Source: Sarcophilus harrisii
Lineage: Eukaryota > Chordata > Mammalia > Dasyuromorphia > Dasyuridae
NCBI RefSeq assembly: GCF_902635505.1
Contig: NC_045426.1
Coordinates: 540,907,818 to 540,971,817 of the forward strand
Length of the DNA: 64,000 nt
Direction of reading: 5' to 3'
Shown here piece after piece: positions 13,263 to 24,900 of this stretch (position 1 is its first letter; every line of letters starts with the position of its first letter). The position numbers and the translations under genes were made by a program. Under the pieces are notes generated by a model. That model saw only the letters and a list, made by a program, of their open reading frames with translations, was not told the DNA's origin and made no database searches.

Positions 13263-13293
13263 TTTATTGATTCTTTACCATACAAAATTTATT
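13263..13293 (-). promoter_or_regulatory. E2F3: Tandem poly(A) signals of E2F3
   Basis: Two AATAAA hexamers on the minus strand, at 13293-13288 and 13268-13263, 25 bases apart. Cleavage is expected 10-30 bases downstream, near 13245. They sit where the repeat-poor 3' UTR gives way to repeat-derived DNA. Other AATAAA-like hexamers occur inside the UTR, so alternative shorter ends are possible. Confidence 0.75.
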
Positions 13294-13787
13294 CAAATTA
13301 CATCCATTTGAAGTGGTAAGATCACAGCTAGAGAACAGGTCATCCTGTAACAAATCTATTTACAAAACCCATCAGAAAAGCTTTTTTTTTTTTTAACTTT
13401 TTTTTTTTACATTATTTTACATGTTACTTTTTTTTTTTTTTTTAAACTAACATACAACACAAAGCTCAACTGATTAGTATTATTTTTGCCTATTCCTTCT
13501 TTGGGAGAAGGATTTACTTTGTACAAAATGGTATTTCCTCTGCAAAAAGAAAAAAAATGTCCACAATCTGACCATTTCTATTCTTTTTACTCTCCATTAA
13601 GCTCCCTATACATTCCTCCTTCCTTATTCACGTATTTATTTGGAACTCAAGTTTTCTTTTTCCACAGAGCTAAAGCTTTAAATACTGCAATTTTATTTAC
13701 AGATCTACATCTTAAAAACAACAACAAACAAACCAACAAACAAAACCAAACACTCTTATAAAATTACAAACCAGCTAGAAAATATTC

Positions 13788-13796
13788 TGGCAGTGT
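13788..13796 (-). promoter_or_regulatory. miR-34/449 8mer seed site
   Basis: The plus strand reads TGGCAGTGT, identical to bases 1-9 of miR-34a, so the transcript contains the 8mer CACTGCCA. E2F3 is an established miR-34a target in human cells. The site lies about 540 bases from the mRNA end, a favourable position. Confidence 0.65.
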
Positions 13797-14040
13797 TTAC
13801 AAATTAATTTCTATTATTATACAAAATGGCTAGATGACTAAAATGTGAGTAGACTACATTAGCAACTTAAATAAAACCTTCACTATGCACATATATGTAC
13901 ATATAAACACATACTTAATACTGTTTGACAGCTCATGTGTTGCCCTTTATACAATTTTATATTCTAAGGCTCACTCAGTCAGAATTTGCACTCAAGTAAC
14001 TTAACTTTTTAGCCATTTCAGATGTGAGCTTTTGTTTTTA

Positions 14041-14048
14041 TAGCAGCA
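14041..14048 (-). promoter_or_regulatory. miR-15/16/195 8mer seed site
   Basis: The plus strand TAGCAGCA equals bases 1-8 of miR-16. Two overlapping 7mer matches (AGCAGCA) also occur in the short CAG repeat at 15650-15659. The miR-15/16 family is known to target E2F3 and other G1/S genes. Confidence 0.5.
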
Positions 14049-15007
14049 ACTCAAGGGTACCAGAAAACCTGCAATATAGAGTACTCAAAAGTAAATAATA
14101 CAAAATACTGTAGTATTAACCCACTTTTGTGCCAGATAGGATGATAAAGATAAAACAACTTGCAAACAAAAATACAACATGGGACACCTAATTCATGTAC
14201 ATCAAATGAGCCCATGAATTGGAAAAAAAAAAAGAAAAAAGAAAAAAAAACCTTACACACAAAGGAACTTTTAAGACGTATTAGGATTCCTCTCACTTTC
14301 AAAACAATAAATATGGTATTATATTACCAAAAGGATTAAAAAAATAAACAATCCAGTCAGGTGATACTCACTGTTTAAACTTTGGGAAAAGTCAGCTTTG
14401 CGCTGCTGGCAAAATTACACAAAGCTGGAAGCAGAGGCAGCTAACCAGATGAGATAAATATGGTATATGGAAAAAAAGCTTGGCATAAATTGTTTCCTTT
14501 ACAGGAAAAAAAACCCCACAGTGCATTTCCAGTAGGCACTTAACACAAAGCTTCCCCTCCCCATTCCCCCACCCTTCCCCTCTCTGTAGCAAGTACCACC
14601 ACCAAACATTCTGTACCAAGTCCAGGGTGTGTGGGGGCAAGAACACACACCAAGCATCTTTGTTCTGCATTGTTTCTCCCTTTTCAAATATACACCCACA
14701 CACACATACACAAGTATTTTAAGGTGTTGGAGTCATTTTTATGACTCCCCCACCACTTTGCATATGGAATTCTGTAGACAGTCAACTCCAAGGTAAGATT
14801 CTTTTTGAAATTTACCAAGGGACTTCTGTTGTGTTTTTTTTTGTTAAAGTGTTTATCAAGTGCCCAGGTGCCCAAGCACTATGTCAGCCATCAGAACAAT
14901 CAATCCCACTGCTCATTCGGAGGTTCTTCCTATCCACAATTCTCCCCCCCTGCTCCATCTGTTGCTCTGGACGATGGGAGAATTCTCAGCATTCAGGGAA
15001 TGGAGTT

Positions 15008-15014
15008 TGAGGTA
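15008..15014 (-). promoter_or_regulatory. Weak let-7 seed match
   Basis: TGAGGTA on the plus strand gives a 7mer-A1 type let-7 site. A single match of this class is expected fairly often by chance, so the call is tentative. Confidence 0.25.
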
Positions 15015-15154
15015 CAACGGAGCCAAGACAGACCAACTCCAACCTATGGGTCTGGCTGTAAAGAACACATTTCCATCTGGAGACCGGAGAGTATACTTGG
15101 ATATTCACCCAAATGAAGCTAACCCAGCCCTCCACCCCCAAACTTGGAAGCCAT

Positions 15155-15404
15155 TCCCTGAGAAGAAATAGGGAGAATTCTACCACACCTTCACTAATAC
15201 TGCCTTATTTTCCTTGACTCCCTTCAATCTGTGATCCTCCCTCACAAGATAAGAGGGAATGGGACTTGGGCCAGAGCTGCGGCTGGACCGAATCCCTTTT
15301 GTGATTACTTACTAGCTGAAGTAAATATTGTTCAGCCTCCTGGGATGGGAATGTCCTTCCTATAGGTCTCTTCCTGACCCATCCCTAGGAGTGGTGTCCC
15401 TGAG
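15155..15404 (-). promoter_or_regulatory. Pair of miR-125 8mer seed sites
   Basis: TCCCTGAGA at 15155-15163 and TCCCTGAG at 15397-15404 on the plus strand equal the first 9 and 8 bases of miR-125, giving two 8mer sites about 240 bases apart in the mRNA. miR-125b repression of E2F3 has been reported in human cells. Confidence 0.55.
15195..15205 (-). promoter_or_regulatory. miR-200b/c/429 seed site, 11-base match
   Basis: The plus strand reads TAATACTGCCT, identical to bases 1-11 of miR-200b, so the transcript has a perfect 8mer site extended by three more pairs. A second 8mer (TAATACTG) lies at 13916-13923, and 7mer matches lie at 13681-13687 and 15550-15556. Function is inferred from seed pairing only. 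Confidence 0.6.
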
Positions 15405-15726
15405 TGTGATGCAAGAGAGCCCTTTTCTGTGGTCATTGGCAGACAAAAGACCCCTACATGAAGCAGTTCTTCTCAACCTCCACCTAGGACTGCCGTGCCC
15501 ATGAACCTGGCACTTCCCTTTGAAGGCAGGGCCCACGGCATTAGTATCCAATACTGACTCATCCCAGTTCCTCTGTTCCACAGAGAAAGGGCCAATGTGA
15601 AACAAGGCCTCCACAGCACTGGGATCACACAGGTTTAGAAACTTTGCTCAGCAGCAGCAGTTCTTATCAGCTTTACCCCAAGCTGGAAGAAATTAGTAGA
15701 AACTGCTTCAAAGTAAACAATTAAAT

Positions 15727-16176
15727 TGAAATGGTGATGGGTGCCACAGGAAGGCTTAAATGCTTAAAACAAAACAAAATAACAACAACAACAAAAAAAA
15801 AAAACACCAAGAATTCCTAAGTGGCCATGTGCTACAAATAAACTTTAAAGATACAAATAAAATGGGGATTTTTATGGGAGCACCTGAAAATCCACAATTG
15901 CTTGGAGTGGCAGAAATTTGTCTCTATTTGCAACATATTATATGGAACACTTCAAACCAAAGGCATAATAGGGCATTAGTATTTCTTACCTCATACCAAA
16001 CAAATAGTACATAGATTAAATCATGTAAGGACCACAATTTAAATATTCCTAGGAAGAGCTGAAGAAATACATTTTCATACTTTTGCATGACTTCAAGTTT
16101 ATGCTTCCTGCAGTTCCATTCCATATTAGCAGACCCCAAAGACATGCATTCTACAAAGAAGGCACGGCTTGAAATG
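15727..16176 (-). promoter_or_regulatory. miR-203 7mer seed sites (two)
   Basis: TGAAATG occurs at 15727-15733 and 16170-16176 on the plus strand, matching miR-203 bases 2-8. E2F3 has been reported as a miR-203 target. A 7mer match is weak evidence by itself. Confidence 0.4.
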
Positions 16177-16586
16177 CTATTAAGGAAGATTGCTGTTTGC
16201 AAGTGGACCACGTGGTTCTGGGCCTTCTCCGCTAGCCCATCCATCAGGCAAAGTGGCCACCTGGGAAGGGAGGGAGGGCAGGCAGGCGAGAGGGCAAGGT
16301 TTAGCTACCTGATTGCACACGTTCCACCTGCTATTTCATCCACAAGATTTCGGAGCCTAGGGCAAAGCAGGGCTTTCTCCCAAAGAAGCCTGCCACTGTG
16401 CGCTTATTCAATATTTAGAAGAAAAAAAACTTAGTAAAATGTCAGCTTTGTTGTGAAGTTGTAGTTTACTTCGTGATAATATTCTTGAAGGAAGAAGGTC
16501 GCAAGGGACAACACTGAAGGACAGATGTTCTAGTTCCATGATAAAAAAATATTGGTTTATATATAGAGAGAATTCACACAAAACAA

Positions 16587-16849
16587 TCAACTGCACATAA
16601 AGTCCTCCACCAATGGAAGTTTTTCTAAATCATAAGCATCGAAGAGATCACTGATGCCTTCTTCTTCCCCAAGGCTGAGTAGGTAGTCTTCTTGGATTAA
16701 GGGAGGCAATAAGTTCACAAATGGTCCTTCTAGGTTTGAAGGAATTTGGTCCTCAGTCTGCTGAAGCAGATTAGTTGGAGAAGCCAAGGGAGAAAGGTTT
16801 GCCATAGAAATGGAGCAGTCAGCATGTCCTGAGTTGGTTGAGGCCAAGT
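16587..16849 (-). CDS. E2F3: E2F3 terminal coding exon 7 (transactivation and RB-binding tail)
   Basis: 263 bases: two bases finishing Asp248, residues 249-334, and a TGA stop at 16589-16587. The acceptor is ACTTCATAG|ACTTGG. The segment L-A-S-T-N-S-G-H starts a Ser/Pro-rich linker; the acidic C-terminus with L-L-S-L-G-E-E-E-G (305-313) and D-L-F-D-A-Y-D (315-321) is the pocket-protein (RB) binding motif inside the activation domain. The chain ends E-D-F-M-C-S as in other E2F3 proteins. The TTG at 16847-16845 can look like a start in bacterial-style ORF calling, but it is an internal Leu codon. Confidence 0.97.
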
Positions 16850-17104
16850 CTATGAAGTAAGATAGAAAGGAAAAGAGGAAAAAACAAGAAAAAAATGAAG
16901 TCTGACCTTAGAAAGAAGGGCTGGATTGCTTCCTAGGTCATTCAGATGGCTGCCTGCAAAGCACTAAAACTATGACCTCTTTTCAGTTTTGCCTCATCTA
17001 TTTTAAAGTAAACAAAATGCCCTACCAGAACTTAAGGCAAACAGCTTTAAAGATTAGATACTAAGTTCATTTCTTTTGACAATTAGTAATTTTAAAAATA
17101 AATG

Positions 17105-17345
17105 TGAGGCAAGCCAGGTGGCGTAAGGATATCACCAGGCCAGGTCTGATGTCAGTCAGGAAGATTCATCTTTCCGAGTTCAGATCCAGCCTCAGACACT
17201 TACTAGCTCTGTGACCCTGTGTGCCTCAATTACCTCATCTGTAAAATGAGCCGGAGAAGGAAACTGTGAACTTCTCCATCATCTTTGCCAAGAAATCTCC
17301 AGAAAGGGTCATGAAGAGCCAGACATGACTGAACAGCAATTAAAA
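17105..17345 (+). repeat. Marsupial tRNA-derived SINE
   Basis: Has the head AGCCAGGTGGCGTAAGG, the box-B-like GAGTTCAGATCC, the core CTCAGACACTTACTAGCTCTG, CCTCATCTGTAAAATGAG, and the tail with ATGAAGAGCCAGACATGACTG. The longer variant of the WSINE-type family, antisense to E2F3. Confidence 0.75.
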
Positions 17346-17517
17346 AAGGGAGCCAGTGCCGCCTCCTGCCCTGCAATAACAGCAGCAAATAAGGATGGCT
17401 CCAATACTTTAACCCCCAAATCATGTACGTTTTAATATGTTAGGAAAAAATAATGTTTAAGTATTATTTAAAATTCTGGATACTGTTTTTATGATCAAAA
17501 ATAAATTAGAACTATTT

Positions 17518-17735
17518 AATAATAATAGTAGACATTTGCAAAGTGCTCTCTATGCAGTATCTCATTTGAATTTCACAAAAAGTCTGTAATGTAGATGTTA
17601 TGATCACTCCTATTTTATAGACAAGAAAACTGAGATGGACAGATAAGTGATTTGCTGAGGGTCACACAGCTAGTAAATGATTTTAATTCAAATCTAGATG
17701 TCCTTGATTTCAAGTCTGTTTAGAGTATACCAAGT
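17518..17735 (+). repeat. MIR SINE
   Basis: Core GTATCTCATTTGAATTTCAC, then TTTTATAGACAAGAAAACTGAG and GGTCACACAGCTAGTAAATG, the standard MIR order. Confidence 0.75.
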
Positions 17736-17879
17736 ATAATGTCTCTAATAAAACGAAATCATTCTTAATTGGGATTATTTGCCATAATCTTCCTTTTTCT
17801 ATATCTCATCCTTCATTTTCCTCCTTACTCCAATCTCACAAAGCCCAACTTGGCTCTTTTCCTGTTTCCTACAAGCATT

Positions 17880-19670
17880 CTTAGGCTGTTGCAGCACTGA
17901 TCTCCCCTGACCCTCCAAATCCTAACTTGGTACCCTTCAAGATAAATTTTCCCCTAATTCCTTCCTCCCTTTGACAACCAGAGTTCCAGAAAAAGCTTTT
18001 TTTCCCTCATTACTGATATCTCCTTTTCTCTTACTTTTCAGACAATTTCAATATGGCTTCAGTAAATAGAAACAATTCTCTTTCATTGCTAATTTGATGG
18101 CCACTTCTTTTCTTCCCCAATGACCTCTCAACAACCTTTAACACGGCTGACCATTATCTCCTCTCCAGTTTTCATGATGCTGCTCTCTTTCTATTGTATG
18201 CTCCTCCCTTCAGTTTCCTTTGCCAAGAGCATCCTTCATACCAGGCAGACACTTTTAATAGTGAATATACATATACATTTGTATGCTACTTCAGCTCATA
18301 CTGTCTTACAAAGAGTTGATTAGATTTTCATTGTGAGCATTTGTACTCAAAAATCAGCAAATGCTACAAATTAGGGTTTGATTTATTGTTTTGTCAATTA
18401 TCTACAGTTAAGAGAGTGATGGAAAAAATGTGAAGAATGATGATTAAACTTAAAAATGTGTTGAGTGTTCAGAAGTCCAGTTATTAAATACATACTAGCA
18501 TAACTAGGTTGTGCTACCCAATGTTCTGTCCTGGGTCTCTTCCTCTTCCTAACTCTTTCAACAACCCCATAAATTCCTATGAATTTAATAATTTCCTTTA
18601 TGTAGATGGTTTCCAGATTAATCAATCTATCTTTCTTTTTTTTCCCTTCCTTCCAATCTCAAGATCTAAAACCTGTACCATCAACTGCCTGGAAGACATT
18701 CCAAGCTGGACATCCCAGTTTTTCAGTTACTCAACTTGTATAAAATAGAACTCATCACATTTTCCCCAAAGCTACTTCTTTTTCTGACTTCTCTATTTTT
18801 GTTGAGGGCATCATGAGTTGCAGAGATTCACAACTTCTGAGTCATCCCTCAACTCCTCTTCTCCCCCCCACTCCACACATTTAATCATCCACTAAGTCTT
18901 GTCTTTTACCTCCACAATATTTTTTGTTTCTCTTCTCTATTCATACAATCAGTGTACAGTTTCAAGCCCTAATCATCCCTCACCTGTACTACTACAAGTC
19001 TCTTAATTACCCTTCTTGACTGAAGTTTCTTCCCTTTGGCATCTGACTTCTATACAGATGCCAGTGTAATATTCCTAAAGTTACGGACCAAATCATGTTA
19101 CTTCTCTCCTCAATAAAATTCAGTAGCTTCCTATGACTTCGAGGATAGAACATAGACTGCTGTTTCATTTTATAACCAGGTCCCAAACTACCTTTCATTT
19201 TTACACATTACTTTCATTCATGTACTTTACAATCCAGATAAGCAAACTCTCTTGTACAGCCAGTTCTCACTTAACATAAGTGGATCGTCCCATTGACCCC
19301 CTCTCTCCATCATGGTCCCCCTTCTGGCTCTGTGGCCTGTAGCCAGAACAGCCTGAGTGGCTGGGGCTCTCACAGCTGGAGCAGAGGACTCCTGGTAAGG
19401 GGTCTATACCGTAAGGCCCCTGTTGTCCCACCTTCCCGCACACCCACTGGGTGCCAGAGCCACGAGTCCCATCTGCTATGGAAATGAATTTGTGTAAATT
19501 CTATATAAAGCAAGATCAATTTTATTAATTTCATATATTACATTTAAATGTTGTCTCCCCTGAAAGAATATAGCTTCTTGAAGGCAGGGACTACTTCGTT
19601 TGCATCTATATTCCTATCACATAGTAGAGCGTTTAACACTATGCTAGAACTTGGTAAATGTTTGTTTTCA
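17880..19670 (+). mobile_element. Old L2 LINE
   Basis: A long, decayed L2 in plus orientation inside intron 6. Landmarks in order: TCAACAACCTTTAACACGGC (F-D-T-A-D-H region of the reverse transcriptase), GTAGATGGTTTCCAG, CTGGAAGACATTCCAAGCTG, GAGTCATCCCTCAACTCC, GGACCAAATCATGTTACTTC, and the 3' end GAAGGCAGGGACTACTTC near 19580. Two blocks (about 18230-18515 and 19270-19500) do not fit L2 and may be insertions. Confidence 0.7.
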
Positions 19671-20085
19671 GAGCAATCTTAATTTTAGTGCCCACAGTTG
19701 GGAGTGGGGAAAGGAAGGGAGCCCTCCCCATCATTTCTTAGTATTACTGTTGTTGTTGCTGTAATTGCACTTAAATCCCTTCAGGAATGGTCTGAATGGG
19801 CAGTTGTCTTGACCTTTATAACTGTTTCTAAGGTGGCAGAAAATTCAACTAAAGTCTACGTGAAGTCCCACCATAGTTTTACAAACAAGGAGGTGGGACA
19901 TTTGTTACTCTTGGCTCAGGGACCTAAGAAAGATGTGTAAGACAAAGCATAAGGAATTAAGCATATGGGCTCAAACTTTAATCCAACACAGGCTTATGGT
20001 TAGATGCACCAGTTTTATGGGAGGGAGGGTAGAAGCAAAGTACAAGATGTATTTTTCTTAAATAAGATATAGGTGCATTTGTAAT

Positions 20086-20107
20086 ACACACACACACACA
20101 CACACAA
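20086..20107. repeat. (CA)n microsatellite
   Basis: About 11 CA units in intron 6, in otherwise plain AT-rich DNA. Confidence 0.9.
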
Positions 20108-20635
20108 AGATAGGGAGAAGGTAATAAAAAAAAAGTTAAGGTTCAGAAGAAAAAAAAGAGTAATTTAGAGAAGCATTTATTTTTATGAAGATTTTTTTTT
20201 TTTAATCTTTTGTACCCTTCTCATCTCTGCTGGAAAAAAAAATTAATTTACCAAAAAATAAGCATCTCCCTGTACAGTTTTTCCATTTTATTTTTCTTGT
20301 ATCTTTTTTCTCTCTAGCACTGTAACAAATAGGGACATGGTCAAATACAGCACAGAAATTGCTCTTTTAAATAGGAAGAAGTTTCATGAACTATTTCAGT
20401 AGTGGTCAGTAGTAGAAAAATTTGGAAGTAGAGTATGGAAATTTTATCCCCTTTATGCTCAAATAAGGAAGATTTAATTGATAATTCTGTAGACTAAATG
20501 AGAATGATAGTGTTAAAAAATTAAAAGAACAAACCTCCAAAGGGTATTTTCCTCTCAAAATTTCTGATCTTAATCCTTAATTTTGCATTAATCTTCAGCT
20601 CAAATTTCTAAATGATGCAAAACAAAGAATTTTAC

Positions 20636-20771
20636 CTTTGGAACTGGATTTGGGAATATTCCCATTGTGGTCTTGGTTGTAGGATTTTACTGGACTGTGT
20701 GTTTCATTCTCTTCTGGACACAGGTAAACTTCAATAGGTCCTTGGTTACTTGATAAATGTATTTGTAGGCT
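20636..20771 (-). CDS. E2F3: E2F3 coding exon 6 (marked box, second part)
   Basis: 136 bases encoding residues 203-247 and the first base of Asp248. It starts S-L-Q-I-H-L after TTTGTAG|AGC and includes [11 protein letters not shown], the second half of the marked box, then a Ser/Asn-rich linker ([14 protein letters not shown]). The donor is CAAAG|GTAAAA. The exon has no starting Met and would be missed by a Met-initiated ORF search; it was found by translating between splice signals. Its phases (0 in, 1 out) fit exons 5 and 7 exactly. Confidence 0.93.
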
Positions 20772-21791
20772 CTACAAACATATAAAAAAAAAATCTATAG
20801 TAGGGGTGAGACTTTGGCAACTTTCCCTACTAGATTTCATTATGGTTTCATCATAGAAGCAAAGTAACTGCCAAATAAGCATGTTTCTGAGACCATCAAC
20901 ATTACTGAAAGATATTCTACCTCCTTCAGAGTTTATCAAGAATTTAGAAAAGAAATTTAAAAACAACCACCATCAAAAAACTCCCCCCAAAAACCTTCTT
21001 TTATGGGCTTTTGAATAGGGTACCACTAGTGAAGTTTTAGGAACTGTATTTTTGAATCACTATGACTAATCTGATGCATATTAAAAGGTCCACCTTGTTA
21101 ATGGCAAATAAAATGTTTTTTTAATAGTATATACTTTGAAATGGATATCAACTGTACTGAATGAGCAAAGGATAGTATTTCCAAGTGGCAATAAAGAGAA
21201 TGCACCACATACTTTCATTTGTCATTATATTTTTTTGAAACAAAATTCATCCCAAGAAATTAAAAAAAAATTATAAAATTATGTTACCTTCCTTAACTGA
21301 AGTGCTCTTAGTTCAAGTGTAGACTTAGTTAATATAATAAAGAAAAAAATCTATGAAGACAATTTATATGAAGGAAAAAACTCTTATATTTCTTCAAATA
21401 TTTAGTTCTCCCTTTGAACTAAAAGTTGTTTAATAGAGAAGATAACATTTTTTCCATTTCTAATTTTAAAAAACAAATCAAAAAACTATTTCCTTTACTT
21501 CCCATTTGTACCCTCCCCCTAGAAAAAAAGAAAAAAACAAAACCCTTGTAATAAATATGCAGTGTTGAACAAAACAAATTGCTGCATTGACTATGTTCCC
21601 AAAAAATAGAAGACAGATTATTATTGGTTAACTCACAAAAGCCTCAAGACAAATTCACACCTCCTACCCCAAGCCAGGAGAAATAACAAATATTCAGGAG
21701 AAAATGATGTACTGATTTCCCCATTTCATGATAAGAAAATATTTATAGCTGAAAGCTTTGCAACAACAGGCATTTTTAGTCTTGTCCTTAC
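20772..21791 (-). other. E2F3: E2F3 intron 5
   Basis: A short GT-AG intron of 1020 bases between the two marked-box exons. AT-rich, with no recognisable repeat or ORF. Confidence 0.9.
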
Positions 21792-21906
21792 CTCTAAGGG
21801 ATCAGGCACTTCAAGTCTTGTTTCTGGAGGGGCTTTCACAACAATAACAGTTTGGTCTTTAAGGCCACTAATTTTTCGGATATCTTGATATGTAACATAA
21901 GCTAAT
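21792..21906 (-). CDS. E2F3: E2F3 coding exon 5 (marked box, first part)
   Basis: 115 bases: one base finishing Lys164, then residues 165-202, [10 protein letters not shown] through L-E-V-P-D-P-L-E. This is the beta-strand-rich start of the marked box, which helps DP dimerisation and partner selectivity. It begins directly after CAC, that is after an AC dinucleotide, as expected for the AT-AC partner of exon 4. It ends TTAGAG|GTAAGG in phase 0. An AG|CTTATG acceptor three bases downstream would break the frame with exon 4, so the AC junction is preferred. Confidence 0.94.
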
Positions 21907-24900
21907 GTGATTAGTGTTAAAGAAACCTTACCATATAATTGACAAAAGTAACCCTTAAAAGACAACAATAAATCATTATTGATAGAAATTGTTTTACTTC
22001 AATTATATTGTTGAATCTCTCCTGGTCCTTTGATCATCAACATGATTGACTCTCTTGTGATTTTTTTTCTCCATCCAAAACTGTATTAAGAACCACCTAT
22101 TATTTTTCCAAGGAAAATGTTATCAAAAACTTGTTGTGATTAAATCATCCTTTCTCGACTGCTGGAGATGGAAAGTGAGATTATAAAAATCAAAAGGTGA
22201 GCACAGATTAGCCATTTTTCCTGGGGAGGGGAAAAAAATCCCTAAACAACCTTAATAACTAGTGAAGTTGGCAGCTGGGCTGGGGCAAGTGTGAACAGCT
22301 AATTGGACCTCAGTGGGTATCACTGGCTCTAGGCTTTACAAATGGGCCAAGAGAAATGCAATCAAAGTGGAAACCTGGTGGGAGGTGATAGTTGGGAGGG
22401 CCAAGTTTTGAAGTTAAGAAAGACAGGGAACGACTACAGGCCGAAATCCAGCAATGTCACAACAAATGGTGATAGAGCAAAAGTTTATCTACCCAAAATC
22501 CCAGCCCCAATTTCTCCTGAATCGCTCCCTGTCCCTGTAGCCATCCTTCCCTTCTTCCTTACACTCCCAGCCCTGCTTATTCAAATTGTTCTCCTCCAAA
22601 AGTTACCTTAAACATCACCTCTTCCACAAAGGCTTCCCTGATTCCCCCAAGTAGAAAATAATCTTTTCCACCTTGGGCCCCACCTAACATTTTGCATCCC
22701 TTTGATACTTTTATGATGTTTCAATTATTATCACAGGTTACTTGTCCATATATGTTATGTCCCTCACTACTAGACAGAGGACGCCCTGCTAGCAGGGCTG
22801 TCTACCATAGTGCCAAGCACAAAGTGGACCTTTTAAAAGAAATTTGTGTTGCACTGAAGTAATAAGAGGCTACTGAGGGTGGGTAAGACTAAAGTAATAA
22901 GAAATCATTGGGAATTGTTTTGAATGTTGCTTAGGATTGGTTTGATTACTAATATGTTAGGATGAGACTTCTTCAATCTATTGAATCTTCCCCAACTCAA
23001 TTTTGTATTCTGTAGTTTACTTTATTCTTTTGTTTGCCTTTTTTGGAGGGGGAAAGAGGAAGAGGAGGAGGAAAATACAAATCTCTGTCTCAGGATAGTT
23101 AAGGGGAAAAAAAATCATATTATCCATGGTCATCAGTCATGCAAAGACTACTTGGGAGAATTTTAAAGCCACACAAATACAGTGGAAGAAAGATGGCAGA
23201 GGAGAAAAAGGAATGTCTGCCAAAAATAGTTTTGTGATATACCCTTAAAAAAAAGTGAAGGAAACCTCAAGGAAGGATTGTTTGAGGTTCAGTTGTGAGT
23301 GCCATGCTACTTCTGATGTGGGGTTCTTTCTCTACATTGGCCAGTTTTGATTAGCATAAGAAAATCAAGGATTATCAATGCAGGCACATTTTTTTATTGC
23401 CACATGTGCTAAAAGCTTATTAAAATAAACCTCATCCACAATTACTCAATCTTGCTGTAGCAAAGGAAATTTCAACATATTTGTCAACAACTTGTACAAA
23501 ATTGGCAAAAGAATAGAAAATTGAAGTGAATTGTGCAAACACACTTTAAACATATGAACCTGAAAGGTCTTTCTTTCTGGCTTGTTCCTGAATTTGTTCC
23601 ATTAAGGTCAGCAACCTGCAGTGAGCCTTTTACATTTACAATAAAGTGCTGAGAAGGCTGATGTAGATGACAATGCAATTGTAGCTATCACATGTCCTGA
23701 AGGGCTGTTCATCAGGTACTAATAGCTCCTCTGGGATTTGGTACAAAAAAATGGAAGAACTAGAACAATCCTTTGTAGGGGGCTATTCTATGCTGGTCAT
23801 TATTGCCAACAGAACCAGCTCAGCTATTCTCTATTTCACAAATAATCATCCTTCCTTCTCAGCGGACTGCCTTGTATGGAGTGGACATAAATGTTTAATT
23901 CAATTAGTGATGAGTAACAGACACAAAAACCAAAAAACTACCAAAATCTTATCCAAAATTATTCTAGATTGGAAAAATAAATGATTCCCTAATTTCGGTA
24001 AAGCAACTAAGATATATTTTGCTTCTTAGGCTCCAAAACATGGCAAGCCAATGCAACTATAACATATAATGTTTTATTTCCCCACTGACAAAAGTTAAGT
24101 GTCAAATGATCAGAAAGTTTAGGTTGAAATAAATCTTGGGACAATTAAAGTCCCATTGAACTTGCTTTCTAATAATAAAGCATTAATTTTTTTTTCTCCA
24201 ATGATTTACCAAAAAAAACCCCAAAGAACTTCCTGGCTATGTTTTCAAAGCATAATTTGTTCTTTAAGATGCAAAAATATCAGGAATAAGTTTTCATGGG
24301 ACATGAGCTAAAATTTCTCTCTATGACATTCATGCCTTTTAAAAGACAATCCTGGGATTCCACTTTTAATGGCATGATAATATCCTTTTTTCCTGTTTTT
24401 TCAGTCCTTTTATTCACCAATAACATTGAGGATTATAATATTCTAATGGTTATAACATCTAGCACAGAGAAATCCAGAATCTTAACAGTGTCAGGGGTCC
24501 ACTAAAAATCTATGAAACACACTAAAGTTAAATCTAATGTTGTCATCAAAATTAATGCTGCTGTATTAAGTAGTTAATGATACCAAAACTCTATACTGTA
24601 AAAAGTTAGTGAAGTCCCATGTTCCAGCGACTTGTGTATACAGGTTGTTTCCAATAAAAATTCTTAATTTCTCTTAAAACACAAACACACATACAGATGT
24701 TAGATCTAAACTATCTCTTACTGAGATCACGAACACATTTTTAAAACATTTTCCTTATTTTCTAAATCAGATTAATTTTTGAATGAAAACACACATCCTT
24801 CACTAGATCTCTAAGCACACAGCACTTCTGCATTAAACTAAAAAAAATAACCTTTAAGTCTGGAGATTGGTTTATTGAAGCTCTAGAACGGGCACAAGGC

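Larger units (their letters stand above)
13245..16586 (-). other. E2F3: E2F3 3' untranslated region
   Basis: About 3.3 kb between the stop codon and the poly(A) signals, similar in size to the long E2F3 3' UTR of other mammals. It looks nearly free of interspersed repeats, unlike the flanks, which fits purifying selection. It has several A- or U-rich tracts and seed matches for miR-34, miR-125, miR-200b/c, miR-15/16, miR-203 and let-7. Overlapping ORFs up to about 100 codons on both strands here do not resemble any protein I know. The 3' boundary is inferred from the signals and could be 10-30 bases off. Confidence 0.85.
16850..20635 (-). other. E2F3: E2F3 intron 6
   Basis: A GT-AG intron of 3786 bases. 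About half is an old L2 in the opposite orientation to the gene, preceded by a marsupial SINE and an MIR. 19700-20600 holds a (CA)n microsatellite and no element I recognise. Confidence 0.9.

Noticed and set aside
14392-15171. Overlapping ORFs of about 100 codons on both strands
   Set aside because: They lie in the E2F3 3' UTR, overlap in several frames, and resemble no protein family I know.
15360-15614. 84-codon minus-strand ORF
   Set aside because: It is inside the E2F3 3' UTR, downstream of the stop, with no recognisable motif.
16845-16847. TTG as a start codon for a separate small gene
   Set aside because: It is the Leu after the exon 7 acceptor; the upstream frame belongs to E2F3.
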